Assembly (NCBI GenBank): GCA_022448955.1
Contig: JAKVCU010000054.1
Span: 1-64,000 of the forward strand
Length of the DNA stretch: 64,000 bases
Direction of reading: 5' to 3'
Origin: Saprospiraceae bacterium
Lineage (GTDB): Bacteria; Bacteroidota; Bacteroidia; Chitinophagales; Saprospiraceae
The translations under genes were made by a program, and so were the position numbers. The notes beneath the pieces were generated by a model. The model was not told the DNA's origin, did no database searches, and worked only from the letters and a program-made list of their open reading frames with translations. This document shows, piece by piece, positions 1 to 9,520 of this stretch; positions within the stretch are counted from its first letter, which is position 1, and each line of letters starts with the position of its first letter.

Positions 1-404
1 TTAATATAAATATTATAAAATCCAAAATTTAATACTTGCACTATGTCCTATTTTTTCTGCAATACTCATCAGAATAATCTTTTTTAATATCAATCGCCGA
101 CCGCCTGAGGCGGTTTGAATAAAACATGAGTCATCCATTTTTTATTGACAAAAAACAAAGTCAAAATACAACCTACCTACGGCTGAAAGTCAAGGCAGTA
201 TTGGTTTTGACTAAAAATGAGCTTTGTTAAACGCTCACATTTAGAGCCGCTCCTTCGTCGCTCGCTAAATGCTCTTCCACCAAGCCTAAACCTCATTTTT
301 TTAACATCAAAATCAATAAGGCCAAATTTTGACGACGAGTTATCAATTATTTATAATTGTATATTGACACCCTTGGAAGCATTGAAAATTCGGGATAACT
401 CATG
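1..404. other. Intergenic stretch with hairpins
   Basis: No convincing gene. A short hairpin CCGCC-tga-GGCGG lies near 100-112. An imperfect inverted repeat joins about 203-225 (TTGGTTTTGACTAAAAATGAG) to about 292-318, enclosing a segment with CGTCGCTCGC. A 63-codon open frame (217-408) runs through the palindrome, has no recognisable domain and is not called. This looks like a repeat-type intergenic element rather than coding DNA. Confidence 0.4.
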
Positions 405-1448
405 TTAATTATTCCATGGATCAATAACGACCACTCCTCTATTGGAAAAGCTATTCATATGAGTTAAAGCATCTGCTGCTTCCGCTAAATTAATTGTCTT
501 TTTAATGAGTTGCTGTGGTTGAAGTTTTCCAAGCTTTATCATTTCCAACATTTCTGGATAGCGGTGCGCTTGCATGCCATGGCTCCCTATAATTTCCAAT
601 TCATTCGCTAATACCTTATCCATTGGAATTTTTGGATGCTGATGATTTCCAGTCATTAGACCTACCTGAATATGCTTTCCTCGCTTCCGCAAATTGGCAA
701 TCGAGTTGAAACAAGTGGCTTGGCTTCCTAATGCGTCAATAGAAACGTGTGCGCCTCTTTTGGTAAAAGATTTTACACTCCCTACTACATCTTCTTCCTT
801 CGCATTGATCGTATGTACTGCACCCAATTGTTTGGCGAAAGCCAGCGTATCATCATTGATATCTATAGCAATCACATTTGCGCCAAGCGCATTGGCGATC
901 ATAATGGCAGAAAGCCCGACACCTCCGCAAGCATGCACCGCTACAAACTGCCCCGCACTCACTTTACCTTGATCAACAACTGCTCGAAAGGAAGTAATAA
1001 AACGACAACCTAAAATAGCCGCAGTGCTATCATCCACCTCTTCCGGTAATTTCACCAAATTATCATCTGCATAATGGATGGCGACATACTCAGCAAACGA
1101 GCCCCAATGTGTAAATCCCGGTTGGAATTGATAATCACATACTTGTTGATTACCCGACTGACACTCAGGGCAAGTCCCACAAGCTCCCACAAATGGTACC
1201 GTTACTCGATCACCTGCTCGAAATTTTTTCACATCACGACCAACTGCCACAATAACTCCTGCCAATTCATGCCCAGGTACATGGGGTAAACGGACGTCCG
1301 CATCATGTCCCATCCAAGCATGCCAATCACTTCTACAAAGGCCTGTGGCAGTCACTTTTAAGACCACTCCTCCTTTCGGAGGACTTGGGTCAGCTAGCTC
1401 TTCTACACGAATAGCCTCCCCGAAGGATTCATAGATTAATGCTTTCAC
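405..1448 (-). CDS. Zinc-dependent medium-chain alcohol dehydrogenase
   Basis: A 347-residue medium-chain dehydrogenase/reductase, the usual length for the family. The catalytic zinc site is visible as C38, H60-E61 and C148. A structural zinc site is indicated by C90, C93, C96 and C104. The nucleotide-binding motif GGVGLS is at about 175-180, and D196 after the following strand suggests NAD(H) rather than NADP(H). There is no signal peptide, so the enzyme is cytosolic. Family members interconvert alcohols and aldehydes or ketones; the substrate cannot be read from the sequence. The gene is transcribed alone toward the left edge. The ATG at 1448 gives a typical N-terminus ([11 protein letters not shown]). 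Confidence 0.9.
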   Translation of the reverse strand: MKALIYESFGEAIRVEELADPSPPKGGVVLKVTATGLCRSDWHAWMGHDADVRLPHVPGHELAGVIVAVGRDVKKFRAGDRVTVPFVGACGTCPECQSGNQQVCDYQFQPGFTHWGSFAEYVAIHYADDNLVKLPEEVDDSTAAILGCRFITSFRAVVDQGKVSAGQFVAVHACGGVGLSAIMIANALGANVIAIDINDDTLAFAKQLGAVHTINAKEEDVVGSVKSFTKRGAHVSIDALGSQATCFNSIANLRKRGKHIQVGLMTGNHQHPKIPMDKVLANELEIIGSHGMQAHRYPEMLEMIKLGKLQPQQLIKKTINLAEAADALTHMNSFSNRGVVVIDPWNN

Positions 1449-1526
1449 TTTTATCTTTTTCCTAATTTACTGCATTTTATCTTTTTTGTATACCCCCTTA
1501 CCTCTTTTCTCTCTTTAGACTAATGA

Positions 1527-1595
1527 ATAGTTCGGTAATGGATCAAAAATATGCGTAACTTTAATATCATCAGTTTCTTATGATTTTCGAAGAAC
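1527..1595 (-). repeat. Partial copy of intergenic repeat family A
   Basis: The stretch GCGTAACTTTAATATCATCA followed by GTTTCTTATGATTTTCGAAG resembles the corresponding part of the family A copy at 34755-34873 (same orientation) and the complement of the copy at 21511-21712. Only about half of the element is recognisable. Assignment is by eye. Confidence 0.35.
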
Positions 1596-1718
1596 CCATT
1601 TTATTATATAAGCAATTTTGACTAGCCGATTATATCCAATAAAAAGTCATGAAATCAAGCTGGCATACCTATTTCTATTTATATTTACCATCACCACAAC
1701 CCCTTAAAATGAAAAGCC

Positions 1719-2741
1719 ATGAATGCTCTATCGAGAGACAACTTACAGTTGATTCATTCAACATTAATACTCTTTCCGGATCAAACAGAGTTTGGGATTA
1801 CTATAATAAAGAATAAGGAGACAAATTTCGTTGGGGTTCGAAAGGAAGATGGAATGGTCGTATCCGTAGACAACAAGACTTCAGCATTTGAAATTGGTTC
1901 CATTACCAAAATTTTCACCTCTCATCTCTTGATCAATACCTTAAAAAAAGGCTTGATTAATAGCTTAAATCAGGATTTTTTTAGCGTCATTTCTTCTCCA
2001 ATAAAAAAAGGAATTCCACCCATTTCTTTTTTAGTCTTAGCCAATCATACTTCAGGTCTACCTCATAATCCAACAAATTGGAAAGCAAATCTTTCCGAGA
2101 ACAAAAAAAACTACAGAACTTACAAAGAGGAAGATCTATTAGAATACTTGGCAGAAGAAATGATACTATTAGATACCCCTGGGGAAGATTATCAATATTC
2201 CAATCTTGGGATGGGTATTTTAGGTTATTCCCTTACTTCATTATATCAAAAAAACTACGAATCATTATTAAAAGAGCAAATCTTTCTTCCTCTAGCTATG
2301 AAGAACTCGACCAGCCTGCGAAAAAACCTAGACACCTTTATGGTCAAATCTTTGAATCCTAATGGCAAGCCAATGTCAAATGATGACTTTGACGTTTTAG
2401 CTCCAGCTGGTGCAATTATCTCTACACCAAAAGATATGTCTCGATATATGAAGTGGGCATTAGATTCCCTAAAAAATGACTATAAAACTCTTATCCAGAA
2501 AAGTCATAGAATAAGTAAAAATGAATATATGGGCTTAGGTTGGCATATGATCAATAACAGAATAGAAAAACAGATTGCCTGGCATAATGGGCAAACGAAA
2601 GCTTATAAATCCTGTATGACATTACAGATTGATGCTGAGACTGCAGTGCTGATTATGTCAAATATTTCCTCTAGTCAGGATAATAGGCGTGTTGTAGATC
2701 AACTGTGTTTTAGCTTATTAAAATCCATGAATAAAAATTGA
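1719..2741 (+). CDS. Serine hydrolase, beta-lactamase/PBP-like family
   Basis: A 340-residue protein of the class C beta-lactamase / penicillin-binding-protein-like serine hydrolase fold. The three active-site motifs are present: S61-I-T-K64 (nucleophile and base), Y160-S-N162 and H289-N-G291. Relatives include AmpC-type beta-lactamases, D-aminopeptidases and esterases; the substrate is unknown. Most exported relatives have a signal peptide, but none is visible here. An in-frame stop lies just upstream of the ATG at 1719, so the start cannot be moved back. The protein is therefore either cytosolic or has lost its leader. It stands alone, with repeat D downstream. Confidence 0.85.
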   Translation: MNALSRDNLQLIHSTLILFPDQTEFGITIIKNKETNFVGVRKEDGMVVSVDNKTSAFEIGSITKIFTSHLLINTLKKGLINSLNQDFFSVISSPIKKGIPPISFLVLANHTSGLPHNPTNWKANLSENKKNYRTYKEEDLLEYLAEEMILLDTPGEDYQYSNLGMGILGYSLTSLYQKNYESLLKEQIFLPLAMKNSTSLRKNLDTFMVKSLNPNGKPMSNDDFDVLAPAGAIISTPKDMSRYMKWALDSLKNDYKTLIQKSHRISKNEYMGLGWHMINNRIEKQIAWHNGQTKAYKSCMTLQIDAETAVLIMSNISSSQDNRRVVDQLCFSLLKSMNKN

Positions 2742-2900
2742 TTTTTAATACGCTCAATATTGGGCTAACAAAAGTTATTTTTTATGGGATGGATTATACT
2801 TTAGCTAATCTGAAAAATATGATGGTGTTTAAAGCTTGGGTAAGAAGATAATCATTCCTAAATACTTAGAGATATGAATAATGTTTATTTACTTTAGGTT

Positions 2901-3064
2901 AGAACTTGTTTGGGATTTATTAATTGGTTTTATTTCGCCACTAATTAGCTTATACTGCGTTCAAAGAACACTCATTTAGCTACGGCTAAAATCGCAACCT
3001 TTGGCCTTATCTAATCTAATTACTGACAAAACCATCTCAAAGAATAAATTCCCCAACAAGTTCT
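2901..3064. repeat. Repeat family D, MITE-like with terminal inverted repeats
   Basis: Ends are imperfect inverted repeats: AGAACTTGTTTGGGATTTAT at 2901 and the complement of AATAAATTCCCCAACAAGTT at the right end (3043-3064). It is about 164 bp with no coding capacity, and fills most of the 347-bp gap between 2741 and 3089. A shorter copy lies at 57866-57955. A lone end may lie near 9694-9717. Confidence 0.55.
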
Positions 3065-3088
3065 TAGTTATTCATACTCTAAGTATTT

Positions 3089-3988
3089 ATGCGATATTTC
3101 GTCCTAGTATTATTTTTCATTTCTACTTCTATCCTATTAAAAGGTCAAGACTTTTGGTTTAGAGGTCAAGTAATTGATTCCGCAAATGTGGCTATTGCAT
3201 TTGCAACCATTACAGATAAAGATTATCAAATGGGCACCTATACTGATGAGAATGGATTCTTTGAAATACAACTTCAACAGCAGCAAGCACTCCATCTTTC
3301 AGCAGTTGGTTATGAATCCATTGATTTTAATGCTCAGAAAGTAGATTCTACTGTTCTCTTCGTCCTAAAAGAGAAAACTTATCGTCTCTCTAGTATTGAA
3401 ATTAAACCTAACGTTTTTCGCAAAGAAGTTGTTAAATGGAAATCGGGCAAAAAGAAGAAAATAACGCTATCTACTGCACCTCAATTTGCTTACCAAGCTG
3501 GTGTTTACTTCCCAAACCTAGATAAAATTGAAGGAGAACTCGAGACCATTACGCTCTATTTTAAAAATGAATCAGTAGATACTGCTAGTTGTCGTTTACA
3601 CTTGTACGAGTGGCAAGGAAATACCGTATCCAGTTTCGACCTATTAACTCAACCAACATTTATTAGAATCCCAAAGCGCCATGGATCACAAAAAATAAAA
3701 ATCAACCTTTTAGAAAATAGAATCCATATACCAAATAATGGATTCTTTCTTGCTATTGAATGGATAAAAACAGAACAAAATATCTATCTTGATACAATCA
3801 ACTATCAAGGAATAAAATCGCAAAAACTATCCGTAGCTCCTATGCTCATTATGGGTATCCCTAAAGATAATCCAGTAAGAATGTGGCATAAAAATAAAGA
3901 TAAATGGTTTCCAGCTAGCCTTTATACTTCTTCCAATAAAAAGCTTATTGCTCCATATTGTCAAATATCCATTAAAGCATATCAATAG
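3089..3988 (+). CDS. Exported carboxypeptidase-regulatory-like domain protein
   Basis: A 299-residue protein with a clear signal peptide (MRYFVLVLFFISTSILLKGQ, cleavage after about residue 20). Residues about 24-95 form a carboxypeptidase-D regulatory-like beta-sandwich: GQVIDS at the start, then TDENGFFEI and AVGYESI. This domain is common on Bacteroidota surface proteins. The remaining 200 residues are beta-rich and not recognised. There is no lipobox and no clear T9SS sorting domain, so a periplasmic or outer-membrane-associated location is likely. The role is unknown. It is followed after 57 bp by a membrane protein and may be co-transcribed with it. Confidence 0.75.
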   Translation: MRYFVLVLFFISTSILLKGQDFWFRGQVIDSANVAIAFATITDKDYQMGTYTDENGFFEIQLQQQQALHLSAVGYESIDFNAQKVDSTVLFVLKEKTYRLSSIEIKPNVFRKEVVKWKSGKKKKITLSTAPQFAYQAGVYFPNLDKIEGELETITLYFKNESVDTASCRLHLYEWQGNTVSSFDLLTQPTFIRIPKRHGSQKIKINLLENRIHIPNNGFFLAIEWIKTEQNIYLDTINYQGIKSQKLSVAPMLIMGIPKDNPVRMWHKNKDKWFPASLYTSSNKKLIAPYCQISIKAYQ

Positions 3989-4045
3989 TCGAAAAGGCTA
4001 TAACACATTCAACAAATTGATTATTTTGATCTGAAATATATACTT

Positions 4046-4513
4046 ATGGAAAGAGTTTACCGATATGTCATCTTTAATAAGTTTGGAGAGCTACTGAAGT
4101 ATATGGCCTTGGCTTTGGTTGTCAATATCATTATCCAATGGGGGGATATGGATATTTCTGGAACGCTTAAAGGAATGGTGCTTATGACTTTAATCCTTTT
4201 TGCTGGTAGAAGTTTCCTACGGTGGATAGAATACTATAAGCTAGATCATGAAAACTTACATGTGATCTATCTCTACCGCAAAAAACAAAGCATTCCTTTT
4301 GATCAAATCAATCGTGTTATTGTCAAAGAAGAAGTGCATTACATCTTTGGCCCACAAACCAAAATGTCCATTATTTTAAAAAATGGCAACAAAAAGTATA
4401 TTACTGTTTCTGACCTTCACCAATCGGCATCTTTTATCCTCGCTATTAAAAAACAAGCACATCAATTCCGCTTTATCCAGCAGGATATAAAAGGCGAGCT
4501 TATTCCTTCTTGA
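4046..4513 (+). CDS. Small membrane protein with PH-like domain
   Basis: A 155-residue protein. Two hydrophobic helices lie at about 17-35 and 43-58. A soluble C-terminal domain follows, with the pattern of bacterial PH-like (bPH/YdbT-type) domains: a strand around LHVIYLYRKKQSIPFDQINR, then KMSIILKNGNKKYITV and a terminal helix. Such proteins are membrane-anchored and mostly of unknown function. It lies 57 bp downstream of the carboxypeptidase-regulatory protein on the same strand. The family assignment rests on pattern only. Confidence 0.6.
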   Translation: MERVYRYVIFNKFGELLKYMALALVVNIIIQWGDMDISGTLKGMVLMTLILFAGRSFLRWIEYYKLDHENLHVIYLYRKKQSIPFDQINRVIVKEEVHYIFGPQTKMSIILKNGNKKYITVSDLHQSASFILAIKKQAHQFRFIQQDIKGELIPS

Positions 4514-4820
4514 AAATTGTTTTCCAGTAGATTCATTAGATGAGCTTAATGAGCCATAGTGCCATTCAGCTAGGTTACAGTTCTTGAGCACTATTCGTAT
4601 ATCATTAAGAGGAAGTGATGAGGCTATGACCAAAATAGACATAGAGCATAGCAGAAAACCTCAGATCGTAGCTGTTAATTATTTCACCAGCTGCAAATGG
4701 TAAGATTCCCTTCAGCATATATCTATTAAAATCTAGTATTACGATATGATTCTAGCATGTCCACAACTTAGAATTGCTATTTTAGGAGCTTCAAGCAACT
4801 TAAAAGAATAAAATTTTACC
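4514..4820. other. Gene-free gap
   Basis: 307 bp between the PH-like membrane protein and the GH130 gene. No gene, repeat copy or clear terminator was recognised. Confidence 0.5.
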
Positions 4821-5783
4821 ATGATTACAACAATTCCTTGGGAGGATCGCCCAAACAATAGTAAAGACATCCTCTGGCGTTATTCTAAAAACCCTATCAT
4901 AGATCGATATCAAATCCCATCTTCTAATAGTATTTTTAATAGTGCAGTTGTACCTTTCGAAGACGGTTTTGCAGGCGTGTTTCGCTGTGACGACAAAGCT
5001 GTTCGCATGAATATTCATGCTGGTTTTAGTAAAGATGCTATCCATTGGGATATTGAATATGATCCAATCGTGATGCAAGCAGGCAATACGGAGATGATAC
5101 ACTCCGATTATAAGTATGATCCAAGAGTAACTAAAATTGAGGACACTTATTGGGTGACTTGGTGCAATGGTTATTATGGTCCTACTATTGGTATTGCTTA
5201 CACCAAAGATTTCAAAACTTTTCACCAGTGTGAAAATGCCTTCCTTCCATTTAATAGAAATGGTGTATTATTTCCTGAAAAGATAAATGGCAAATATGCA
5301 ATGCTTAGCAGGCCTAGTGATAATGGTCATACCCCTTTCGGCGATATCTACATCAGTTATAGCCCTGATATGAAGTATTGGGGAGAACATCGAGTGGTAT
5401 TGCAAACGCCACCTTTTATGGAAAGTGCTTGGCAGTGCACAAAGATTGGTGCAGGTCCTGTTCCTATTCGCACAAAAGAAGGTTGGTTGATGATTTATCA
5501 CGGAGTAATAAATACTTGTAATGGATTTAGATATTCTATGGGAGCTGCATTGTTGGATTTGGATAACCCTAGCAAAGTATTATATAAAAGCAGGCAATAT
5601 CTCTTAGGTCCAGCTGTAGATTATGAAATGATAGGGGATGTGCCTAATGTGGTATTCCCCTGTGCTGCCTTACATCAAGATAATAAAATTGCTATTTATT
5701 ATGGTGCCGCAGATACCTGCGTAGCAGTGGCATTTGGTTATATGGATGAAATCATTGATTTTATAAAAGAACATCATTTTTAA
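4821..5783 (+). CDS. Glycoside hydrolase family 130 (beta-mannoside phosphorylase type)
   Basis: A 320-residue five-bladed beta-propeller enzyme of family GH130, normal in length. Visible signatures are [20 protein letters not shown] (39-58), the DPR motif at 100-102 carrying the proposed catalytic acid, [19 protein letters not shown], and [19 protein letters not shown] near the C-terminus. Family members phosphorolyse beta-1,2- or beta-1,4-mannosides to mannose-1-phosphate; some act as hydrolases. No signal peptide, so it should act on imported oligosaccharides in the cytosol. No SusC/SusD pair or mannanase is nearby, so the precise substrate is unresolved. Confidence 0.9.
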   Translation: MITTIPWEDRPNNSKDILWRYSKNPIIDRYQIPSSNSIFNSAVVPFEDGFAGVFRCDDKAVRMNIHAGFSKDAIHWDIEYDPIVMQAGNTEMIHSDYKYDPRVTKIEDTYWVTWCNGYYGPTIGIAYTKDFKTFHQCENAFLPFNRNGVLFPEKINGKYAMLSRPSDNGHTPFGDIYISYSPDMKYWGEHRVVLQTPPFMESAWQCTKIGAGPVPIRTKEGWLMIYHGVINTCNGFRYSMGAALLDLDNPSKVLYKSRQYLLGPAVDYEMIGDVPNVVFPCAALHQDNKIAIYYGAADTCVAVAFGYMDEIIDFIKEHHF

Positions 5784-5895
5784 TGGGCTCCGTTTTCGTT
5801 CCGAAAGTCAGGTGATCGTAACTATAGTCAATGACTATAAATAGTCAGATTAAATGATATGAACTTCTTTTTACGCCAACTTAAATTGAATCAAA

Positions 5896-7347
5896 ATGCA
5901 ACTAAAAAATCCAAATCTATTTAAAACTGATGCATATATAAATGGCCAGTGGACTTCAGCCGAAGCTGATCGAAGATTTTCAGTTATTAATCCATATAAT
6001 CAAGAAGCAATAACCCAAGTTCCAGATATGGGGGCTAAAGAGACAAAAAAAGCCATCGAAGCAGCCCAAGAAGCCTTACCTCGATGGAGAGCCATGACCA
6101 GCACGAAAAGGAGTCGAATTTTACGTAAGTGGCATGACCTCATCAGAACTAATACGGATGATCTTGCTCAAATCCTAACCATCGAACAGGGAAAACCATT
6201 TGCAGAAGCAAAAGGAGAAATTAAATACGGCGCGACTTTCGTCGAATGGTTTGCAGAAGAAGCTAAAAGAATCTACGGTGATGTTATTCCTCCGCACATG
6301 AGCAGCGCTAGAATTATAACGATAAAACAGCCTATAGGAGTCGTAGGTGCTATTACGCCTTGGAACTTTCCCAATGCTATGATTACGCGAAAAGTAGCCC
6401 CTGCTTTAGCAGCAGGCTGTACCGTAGTAATCAAACCAGCAGAAGCAACGCCACTCTCTGCATTGGCCTTAGCACAATTAGCTGAGGAAGCAGGATTCCC
6501 AGCAGGTGTCTTAAACATCATCACAGGACAAGATCCAAGTAAAATTGGAGAAGAGTTGACCTCCAACCCTATTGTTAGAAAGCTTTCCTTCACAGGTTCA
6601 ACTAGAGTAGGAAAACGCTTAATGAAACAATGTGCAGATACCGTGAAGAAAGTTTCACTAGAATTAGGAGGGAATGCACCTTTTATTGTTTTTGATGATG
6701 CAGATTTAGATTCAGCAGTAAAAGGCGCAATGGCTGCTAAATACAGAAATGCAGGCCAGACTTGTATCTGTGCAAACAGAATTTATGTACATACTTCTAT
6801 TTATGAGGAATTTACTCAAAAGTTAAGCGAGGCCACTCAGCAGTTAAAAGTAGGAAATGGATTAGAAAAAGGCACCGTAATTGGCCCATTGATCAATGAG
6901 CAAGCCGTAGCAAAAGTCAGTCGTTTACTAAGTAATGCCAAGGAAAAAGGCGCTGAAGTATTGACTGGAGGAAGTAATCATCAAGGTTTGTTTTTCCAAC
7001 CCACTGTTTTGAAAAACGTCCAAGCAGATATGGACTTGCATAAAGAAGAAATATTCGGTCCTATTGCAGCTGTGTACTCTTTCGATACAGAAGAGGAAGT
7101 CATCCAATTAGCAAATGATACCAACTATGGTCTTGCTGCTTATTTCTATGGAAAAGATTACGCGCGTATTTGGCGAGTAGCTGAAGCCTTGGAATATGGC
7201 ATGGTGGGTATCAATACAGGTGCCATCTCCACAACCCTAGCCCCGTTTGGAGGAATCAAAGAAAGTGGCATAGGCAGAGAAGGCTCCAAATATGGCATTG
7301 ATGAATACCTAGAAATAAAATATCTGTGCTACGGAGAAGTGGAATAA
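5896..7347 (+). CDS. gabD: NAD(P)-dependent succinate-semialdehyde dehydrogenase
   Basis: A 483-residue aldehyde dehydrogenase. It has the general base E256 in VSLELGGN and the nucleophile C290 in GQTCICANR. The cofactor motif FTGSTRVGK (232-240) and the IEQGKPFAEAKGEI stretch near residue 97 are typical of succinate-semialdehyde dehydrogenases. It oxidises succinate semialdehyde to succinate, feeding 4-aminobutyrate carbon into the TCA cycle; other aldehydes are possible. Cytosolic. No gabT (aminotransferase) is adjacent. It follows the GH130 gene by 112 bp on the same strand, without an obvious functional link. A long perfect inverted repeat follows the stop codon. Confidence 0.88.
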   Translation: MQLKNPNLFKTDAYINGQWTSAEADRRFSVINPYNQEAITQVPDMGAKETKKAIEAAQEALPRWRAMTSTKRSRILRKWHDLIRTNTDDLAQILTIEQGKPFAEAKGEIKYGATFVEWFAEEAKRIYGDVIPPHMSSARIITIKQPIGVVGAITPWNFPNAMITRKVAPALAAGCTVVIKPAEATPLSALALAQLAEEAGFPAGVLNIITGQDPSKIGEELTSNPIVRKLSFTGSTRVGKRLMKQCADTVKKVSLELGGNAPFIVFDDADLDSAVKGAMAAKYRNAGQTCICANRIYVHTSIYEEFTQKLSEATQQLKVGNGLEKGTVIGPLINEQAVAKVSRLLSNAKEKGAEVLTGGSNHQGLFFQPTVLKNVQADMDLHKEEIFGPIAAVYSFDTEEEVIQLANDTNYGLAAYFYGKDYARIWRVAEALEYGMVGINTGAISTTLAPFGGIKESGIGREGSKYGIDEYLEIKYLCYGEVE

Positions 7348-7365
7348 AATAAAAGCGATTCCAAG

Positions 7366-7415
7366 CAAATCATTTGACAACAATTGGACTTCGACCTTCT
7401 TTGTCAAATGATTTG
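7366..7415. repeat. Perfect 15-bp inverted repeat after gabD
   Basis: CAAATCATTTGACAA (7366-7380) and its exact complement (7401-7415) enclose a 20-nt spacer. No T-run follows on either side, so a rho-independent terminator is not obvious. It may be an mRNA-stabilising stem, a protein-binding palindrome or a repeat remnant. Confidence 0.6.
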
Positions 7416-7565
7416 TTAATGAATCATAATATGCTGTTAAAGCAATGCTTTAGGAAAGCTTCTTGATGATTTTTTCATCTATCTTACTGAACATCATTCA
7501 ATCACCATGGACACAGCTTATTGTAAATTTATATAATACGTTGGTGTCCGTTCTAAAACTATGTT

Positions 7566-8303
7566 ATGAAAACATTTTTTAAATGCTCTTTTCTACTGCC
7601 TTTTTTTGCTTTAACACTACTTACTTTTAGCGCAATTGGACAAGATCGCCCTGCAATGAACGACGTATATACACCTGCAGTGCCTACAGGACCTACAACT
7701 ACCGTTGAATTTGAGGAAGCTACACACGATTTTGGTACGATCAAAGAAGGAGAAATTGTAACACATGTGTTTACCTTTACGAATACCGGAGATGAAGTTT
7801 TAATTCTTACCAATGTAAAAGGAAGCTGTGGCTGTACAGTTCCACAATGGCCAAAAGATCCTATCGCTCCTGGCGAAACTGCATCCATTACGGTAAAATT
7901 CAACTCCAAGAATAAAAAAGGGAAGCGTAAGCAGAAAGTAACCATTTCTGCCAATACGAATCCAATACAATCCTTTTTATACTTGAAAGGAGAGGTTGAA
8001 CTCAGAGAAGGCGAAGAAGCTATCCCCGAAACCATCGCCAAGCTAAGCTCTGATTGTGTAGCCATTTACCCAAACCCAACTGCAGAAATTTTGAAATTAG
8101 ACATGCAGCCAGAGACCATTGGTCAAACTGCTATAATTTCTATCTTTTCGCAAACAGGCGCACTAATGGCTCAAAAAGAAATTGAATCAATCGAAGGTAC
8201 TATTGAGTTTAATGTCAACCACTACTCTGCTGGAACTTATTATGCCAAAATCCAAATCGGAGAACAGCAATTACCAGCACGTTGCTTCTTAGTCAATCGA
8301 TAA
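7566..8303 (+). CDS. DUF1573 protein with T9SS sorting domain
   Basis: A 245-residue secreted protein. Residues 1-25 are a signal peptide ending near FSAIGQ. A DUF1573 immunoglobulin-like domain spans about 45-140, with the typical HDFGTIKEGE, VFTFTNTGDEVLI and KGSCGCTVPQWPKDPIAPGE elements. Residues about 160-245 are a type A T9SS sorting domain, beginning YPNPTAEILKLD and including YSAGTYYAKIQ. It is expected to cross the outer membrane through the type IX system. The function of DUF1573 is unknown; it is widespread in Bacteroidota. The gene is monocistronic, with a hairpin just after the stop. Confidence 0.88.
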   Translation: MKTFFKCSFLLPFFALTLLTFSAIGQDRPAMNDVYTPAVPTGPTTTVEFEEATHDFGTIKEGEIVTHVFTFTNTGDEVLILTNVKGSCGCTVPQWPKDPIAPGETASITVKFNSKNKKGKRKQKVTISANTNPIQSFLYLKGEVELREGEEAIPETIAKLSSDCVAIYPNPTAEILKLDMQPETIGQTAIISIFSQTGALMAQKEIESIEGTIEFNVNHYSAGTYYAKIQIGEQQLPARCFLVNR

Positions 8304-8304
8304 A

Positions 8305-8335
8305 AAAGAGGCATCATCCTCAAAGGGGTGATGCC
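8305..8335. terminator. Bidirectional hairpin between convergent genes
   Basis: GGCATCATCC-tcaaa-GGGGTGATGCC, nearly perfect, preceded by AAAAAA on the plus strand. The T-run is therefore on the minus strand and would end transcripts of the formylglycine-generating-enzyme gene (8446-9465). It may also serve the DUF1573 gene. Confidence 0.6.
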
Positions 8336-8445
8336 ATCATTTCGTTTCAACTCAGCGCTAAATTTTAGCTTTTGCCGCTCAAAAAAGAGAAATTCAGTTT
8401 ATTTCTCATCTCTATATTGGCTAAAAGCTTTATTAAGATTTCTTT

Positions 8446-9465
8446 TTATTCGTCTTTCACACACCTAAAGCCAGTATGACTTAGGCCAGTATCAATGGTG
8501 GAGCCCATACGTCTGGCGTTTCGGTAGCCAGAGCAATATTGGTCATTGCATAAAAAAGAGCCGCCTCGAATGACTTTTTCTTGCTGGAAAGGCATCATTG
8601 GATTATAGCCCCTAGCTGGTCCTTTCGTATTGGCCTGACTAGCCGCTGATTGTCCGTAATAACTTACATCATACCAATCACTACACCATTCCCATACATT
8701 GCCAGCCATATCATACAAGCCATATTTATTCGGAGGAAAAGATTGTACAGGAGCAGTAGCAAAAAAGCCATCCTTCAAATGATTTTCATAAGGAAAAAGG
8801 CCTTGCCAAAAATTAGCTTTTGGTTTTCCCTCATCCACCTTTTCGTTTCCCCAAGGATAAATGGCATCTCTTTTGCCGCCTCTTGCCGCCCATTCCCATT
8901 CTGCCTCGGTGGGCAAACGTTTGCCGGCCCATTTGGCGTAAGCCACGGCATCTTCCCATGCTATGTGTACTACTGGATGATCCATTCGATCATCAATATT
9001 ACTACTAGGCCCTTCTGGATGCTGCCAATTAGCCCCTATTGTCCAGGCCCACCACTGCCCTGGGTTATCCAAACGAACGGGTTGATCCGTAGCTTGAAAA
9101 ACAAGCGCTCCTGCCTGTAGCAAGCTATCTGGTGGTTTGGGTGTATCAGGTGGAAGTTCCTTTTTCATTGCCTCCCAATTGATTGGCCTTTCGGCAATCG
9201 TTTGATAATTGGTTGCTTTCACAAATGTCATAAATTGTTGGTTGGTCACTTCTGTTTTATCCATCCAAAAAGCACTGATCTGAACCTCATGTTTTGGAAA
9301 TTCATTACGGTCTGCCTGCTCATTATCCCCACCCATATTTAAACGACCACTAGGGATTCTGATCATATTCTCCCTTTCGGGAAATGATGAGGTAGGCTTT
9401 TCAGATTGACAGGAAAAGAACAAAAAGGCCGTAACAAGAAGAAAAAAGATATGTATATACTTCAT
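8446..9465 (-). CDS. Formylglycine-generating enzyme family lipoprotein
   Basis: A 339-residue SUMF1/FGE-fold protein. The N-terminus is a lipoprotein signal peptide with lipobox LFFSC (acylated C19). Family landmarks are MDKTEVTNQQF, WEDAVAYAKWAGKRLPTEAE, YPWGNE, YDMAGNVWEWCSDWY and RGGSFLC. Unlike many FGE-fold proteins, which are structural, it keeps both cysteines of the copper-dependent active site in C306-x4-C311 spacing, matching my recollection of human FGE. True FGEs convert a sulfatase cysteine to formylglycine. A lipid-anchored copy would act on exported sulfatases, but no sulfatase is in the window. GldJ/GldK-type gliding proteins are relatives to exclude. Confidence 0.85.
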   Translation of the reverse strand: MKYIHIFFLLVTAFLFFSCQSEKPTSSFPERENMIRIPSGRLNMGGDNEQADRNEFPKHEVQISAFWMDKTEVTNQQFMTFVKATNYQTIAERPINWEAMKKELPPDTPKPPDSLLQAGALVFQATDQPVRLDNPGQWWAWTIGANWQHPEGPSSNIDDRMDHPVVHIAWEDAVAYAKWAGKRLPTEAEWEWAARGGKRDAIYPWGNEKVDEGKPKANFWQGLFPYENHLKDGFFATAPVQSFPPNKYGLYDMAGNVWEWCSDWYDVSYYGQSAASQANTKGPARGYNPMMPFQQEKVIRGGSFLCNDQYCSGYRNARRMGSTIDTGLSHTGFRCVKDE

Positions 9466-9520
9466 TATTCAATACTAAAAAACAGATGGTAAAAATTATA
9501 ATTTCTTACCCTAATTAAAT

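Noticed and set aside
217-408. 63-codon plus-strand open frame
   Set aside because: It runs through a palindromic repeat-like stretch, overlaps the alcohol dehydrogenase stop and has no recognisable domain.
1649-1816. Possible upstream start or frameshift giving the serine hydrolase a signal peptide
   Set aside because: The ATG at 1649 is in another frame, its peptide is not a signal sequence, and it terminates inside the gene. An in-frame stop precedes the ATG at 1719.
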